From assembly GCA_022495995.1 (NCBI GenBank), contig JAFEMH010005386.1, positions 62,001 to 126,000 on the forward strand: 64,000 nucleotides of DNA. The letters are read 5' to 3'. Below are positions 63,186 through 64,000 of the stretch, in pieces (within the stretch, counting starts at the first letter, position 1; every line of letters starts with the position of its first letter). The notes below the pieces were generated by a model. That model was not told the DNA's origin and ran no database searches. It was given only the letters and a program-made list of their open reading frames with translations. The DNA comes from Adenophora triphylla var. japonica (Eukaryota; Streptophyta; Magnoliopsida; Asterales; Campanulaceae). Position numbers and translations under genes: made by a program.

Positions 63186-64000
63186 TTAAGCTGAGGCATT
63201 GGGATCATCAGTTGGTGCGGCTTGAATTGAACCTGAAGTCGCGAGGGCAAGAGCTTTAGCATCATCTAAAAGCTTGTGCTTATGATCGAGTAAGTCGCCC
63301 CACAAAGCAAGGGCATTTGGGTTCTTAACAGAAGGAGCAGTCCAAGGCGATTTACCCAATAAAGCATCTTCATCAGCAAGATCTTTAAGCTCCTCAGGAG
63401 TGAAAGGAACCAAGGAGTGACCACGGCGACATACCTCGCTGAAAATGGGCTCTGAACCCCAATGGGCAAGCTTTTCAATAGTAATGGCCGGAATTTCATC
63501 AACATCAGCTGCTGCGGCCCGCATGACTTGAAGGGAAGTCTGGTTTCCAATATTAGAAATGTCATCGGTTAGCTGAGCTACGTCAGCATTAAGAGCAGCA
63601 ATTTCTGCGGCTTTCCCAGTCAGCTCTTCTTTAAGCCTGGCAATCTCGTCATGTAAAGATTGAGTGTCGGCTGCGTGATTTTCCTTTAAAGCTTCATTCT
63701 CGCTCCTCAATTTGGCGGTATGCTCCTTGGCAGAGTTGAGTTCATTGGTGGCGGTGGTGAGGTCAGACTTGGTGGTATTAAGATCAGTCAGGGTACGGTC
63801 AAGTTGATCTTGGGAAGTAGCCAGGTCGAACTTTAATTTGTCGCGCTCTTCCTCCAAGTTTTTGATGGTGGTTTCTCGCCGAGTGACCCTGCCCTTGAGA
63901 ATATCTTTGTCGCGCTTCAAGATTTGGTTTGTAGCCTTTAAGCTCGTAGATTCATTATCGAGACGAGTATTTTTCTCGCTCATACCCATGATGGAAGATC
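63186..64000 (-). CDS. Antisense gene of the second Tat element, last exon (partial)
   Basis: The minus strand is open from the window end to a stop at 63186. It encodes a long coiled coil (EERDKLKFDLATSQDQLDRT, LHDEIARLKEELTGKAAEIA) and the tail EIPAITIEKLAHWGSEPIFS, CRRGHSLVPFTPEELKDLAD, which matches the tail at 9777-10496. The frame stays open through SSIMGM upstream of the first Met, so the exon start lies beyond the window. The frame is undamaged here while gag and pol have several frameshifts. Function unknown; probably a structural or accessory protein. Confidence 0.78.
   Translation of the reverse strand, partial: SSIMGMSEKNTRLDNESTSLKATNQILKRDKDILKGRVTRRETTIKNLEEERDKLKFDLATSQDQLDRTLTDLNTTKSDLTTATNELNSAKEHTAKLRSENEALKENHAADTQSLHDEIARLKEELTGKAAEIAALNADVAQLTDDISNIGNQTSLQVMRAAAADVDEIPAITIEKLAHWGSEPIFSEVCRRGHSLVPFTPEELKDLADEDALLGKSPWTAPSVKNPNALALWGDLLDHKHKLLDDAKALALATSGSIQAAPTDDPNASA

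Larger units (their letters stand above)
54654..64000 (+). mobile_element. Second Tat-lineage Gypsy element (truncated by window end)
   Basis: 5' LTR, PBS, gag, protease, RT, RNase H, second RNase H, integrase on the plus strand, then tandem repeats and the start of an opposite-strand gene. Domain order and protein similarity match the outer element at 6220-28530. At least six frameshifts make it inactive as it stands, but every pol domain is present. The 3' LTR lies beyond the window. Left flank ACTCA (54649-54653) would be the TSD. Confidence 0.92.

Noticed and set aside
54654..64000. Second Tat element as an active autonomous copy
   Set aside because: Several frameshifts in gag, protease and integrase regions; only the RT to first RNase H stretch is continuous.

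Overview
The window is nuclear DNA of a flowering plant, most likely a eudicot. The evidence is a host gene with plant-type introns, Copia and Ty3/Gypsy LTR retrotransposons primed by plant-like tRNAs, Stowaway, Tourist/Harbinger and CACTA DNA-transposon pieces, and very AT-rich intergenic DNA. I cannot name the species. One host gene is well supported. Nearly everything else is transposon, much of it nested with readable target-site duplications (TSDs).

Layout. 1-1011: the 5' end of a minus-strand Copia element (gag, PBS, LTR). 1012-6219: AT-rich DNA with (TA)n tracts, degraded Tourist-like repeats, a CACTA end beside a 40-bp perfect palindrome, and a Stowaway MITE. 6220-28530: a minus-strand Tat-lineage Gypsy element (TSD ACACG). 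It has frameshifted gag, protease, an RT truncated by an internal deletion, an integrase tail, 134-bp tandem repeats, and an apparently intact two-intron gene on the opposite strand (7641-10496). A second minus-strand LTR element without pol (14402-25626, TSD CTCGC), filled with three kinds of tandem repeat, has inserted into it. 28700-29200: a long-TIR MITE.

29455-49367: the host gene on the minus strand, five exons that join in frame to 335 codons, encoding a membrane-anchored protein with a Cys-rich segment and a cyclophilin-like domain. Intron 4 carries a minus-strand Copia element (29851-44249, TSD AAAGG). That element was itself split by a plus-strand three-LTR element (30861-41075, TSD GGGGT) with LTRs of about 3.15 kb and internal regions of only about 385 bp. 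46775-47030 is a Stowaway MITE in intron 2. 50233-51241 is a Tourist/Harbinger-like element (TSD TAA). 52074-53430 holds a 63-bp-period array of perfect hairpins. 53640-54260 may be the 5' part of another host gene.

54654-64000: a second Tat-lineage element on the plus strand, cut off by the window end. It has a 5' LTR, a PBS matching tRNA-Glu, gag, protease, RT, two RNase H domains and integrase in several frames, a 24-bp tandem array, and the 3' part of the antisense gene (63186-64000).

Most interesting observation. In both Tat elements, between the convergent pol and antisense genes, there is a two-hairpin module (10728-10823; 62371-62476; 62923-63017). Its loops are nearly invariant and its stems differ by compensatory double substitutions. 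The one constant mismatch becomes a G-U wobble only on the antisense-gene strand. This points to a structured RNA element, probably in the 3' UTR of the antisense transcript.
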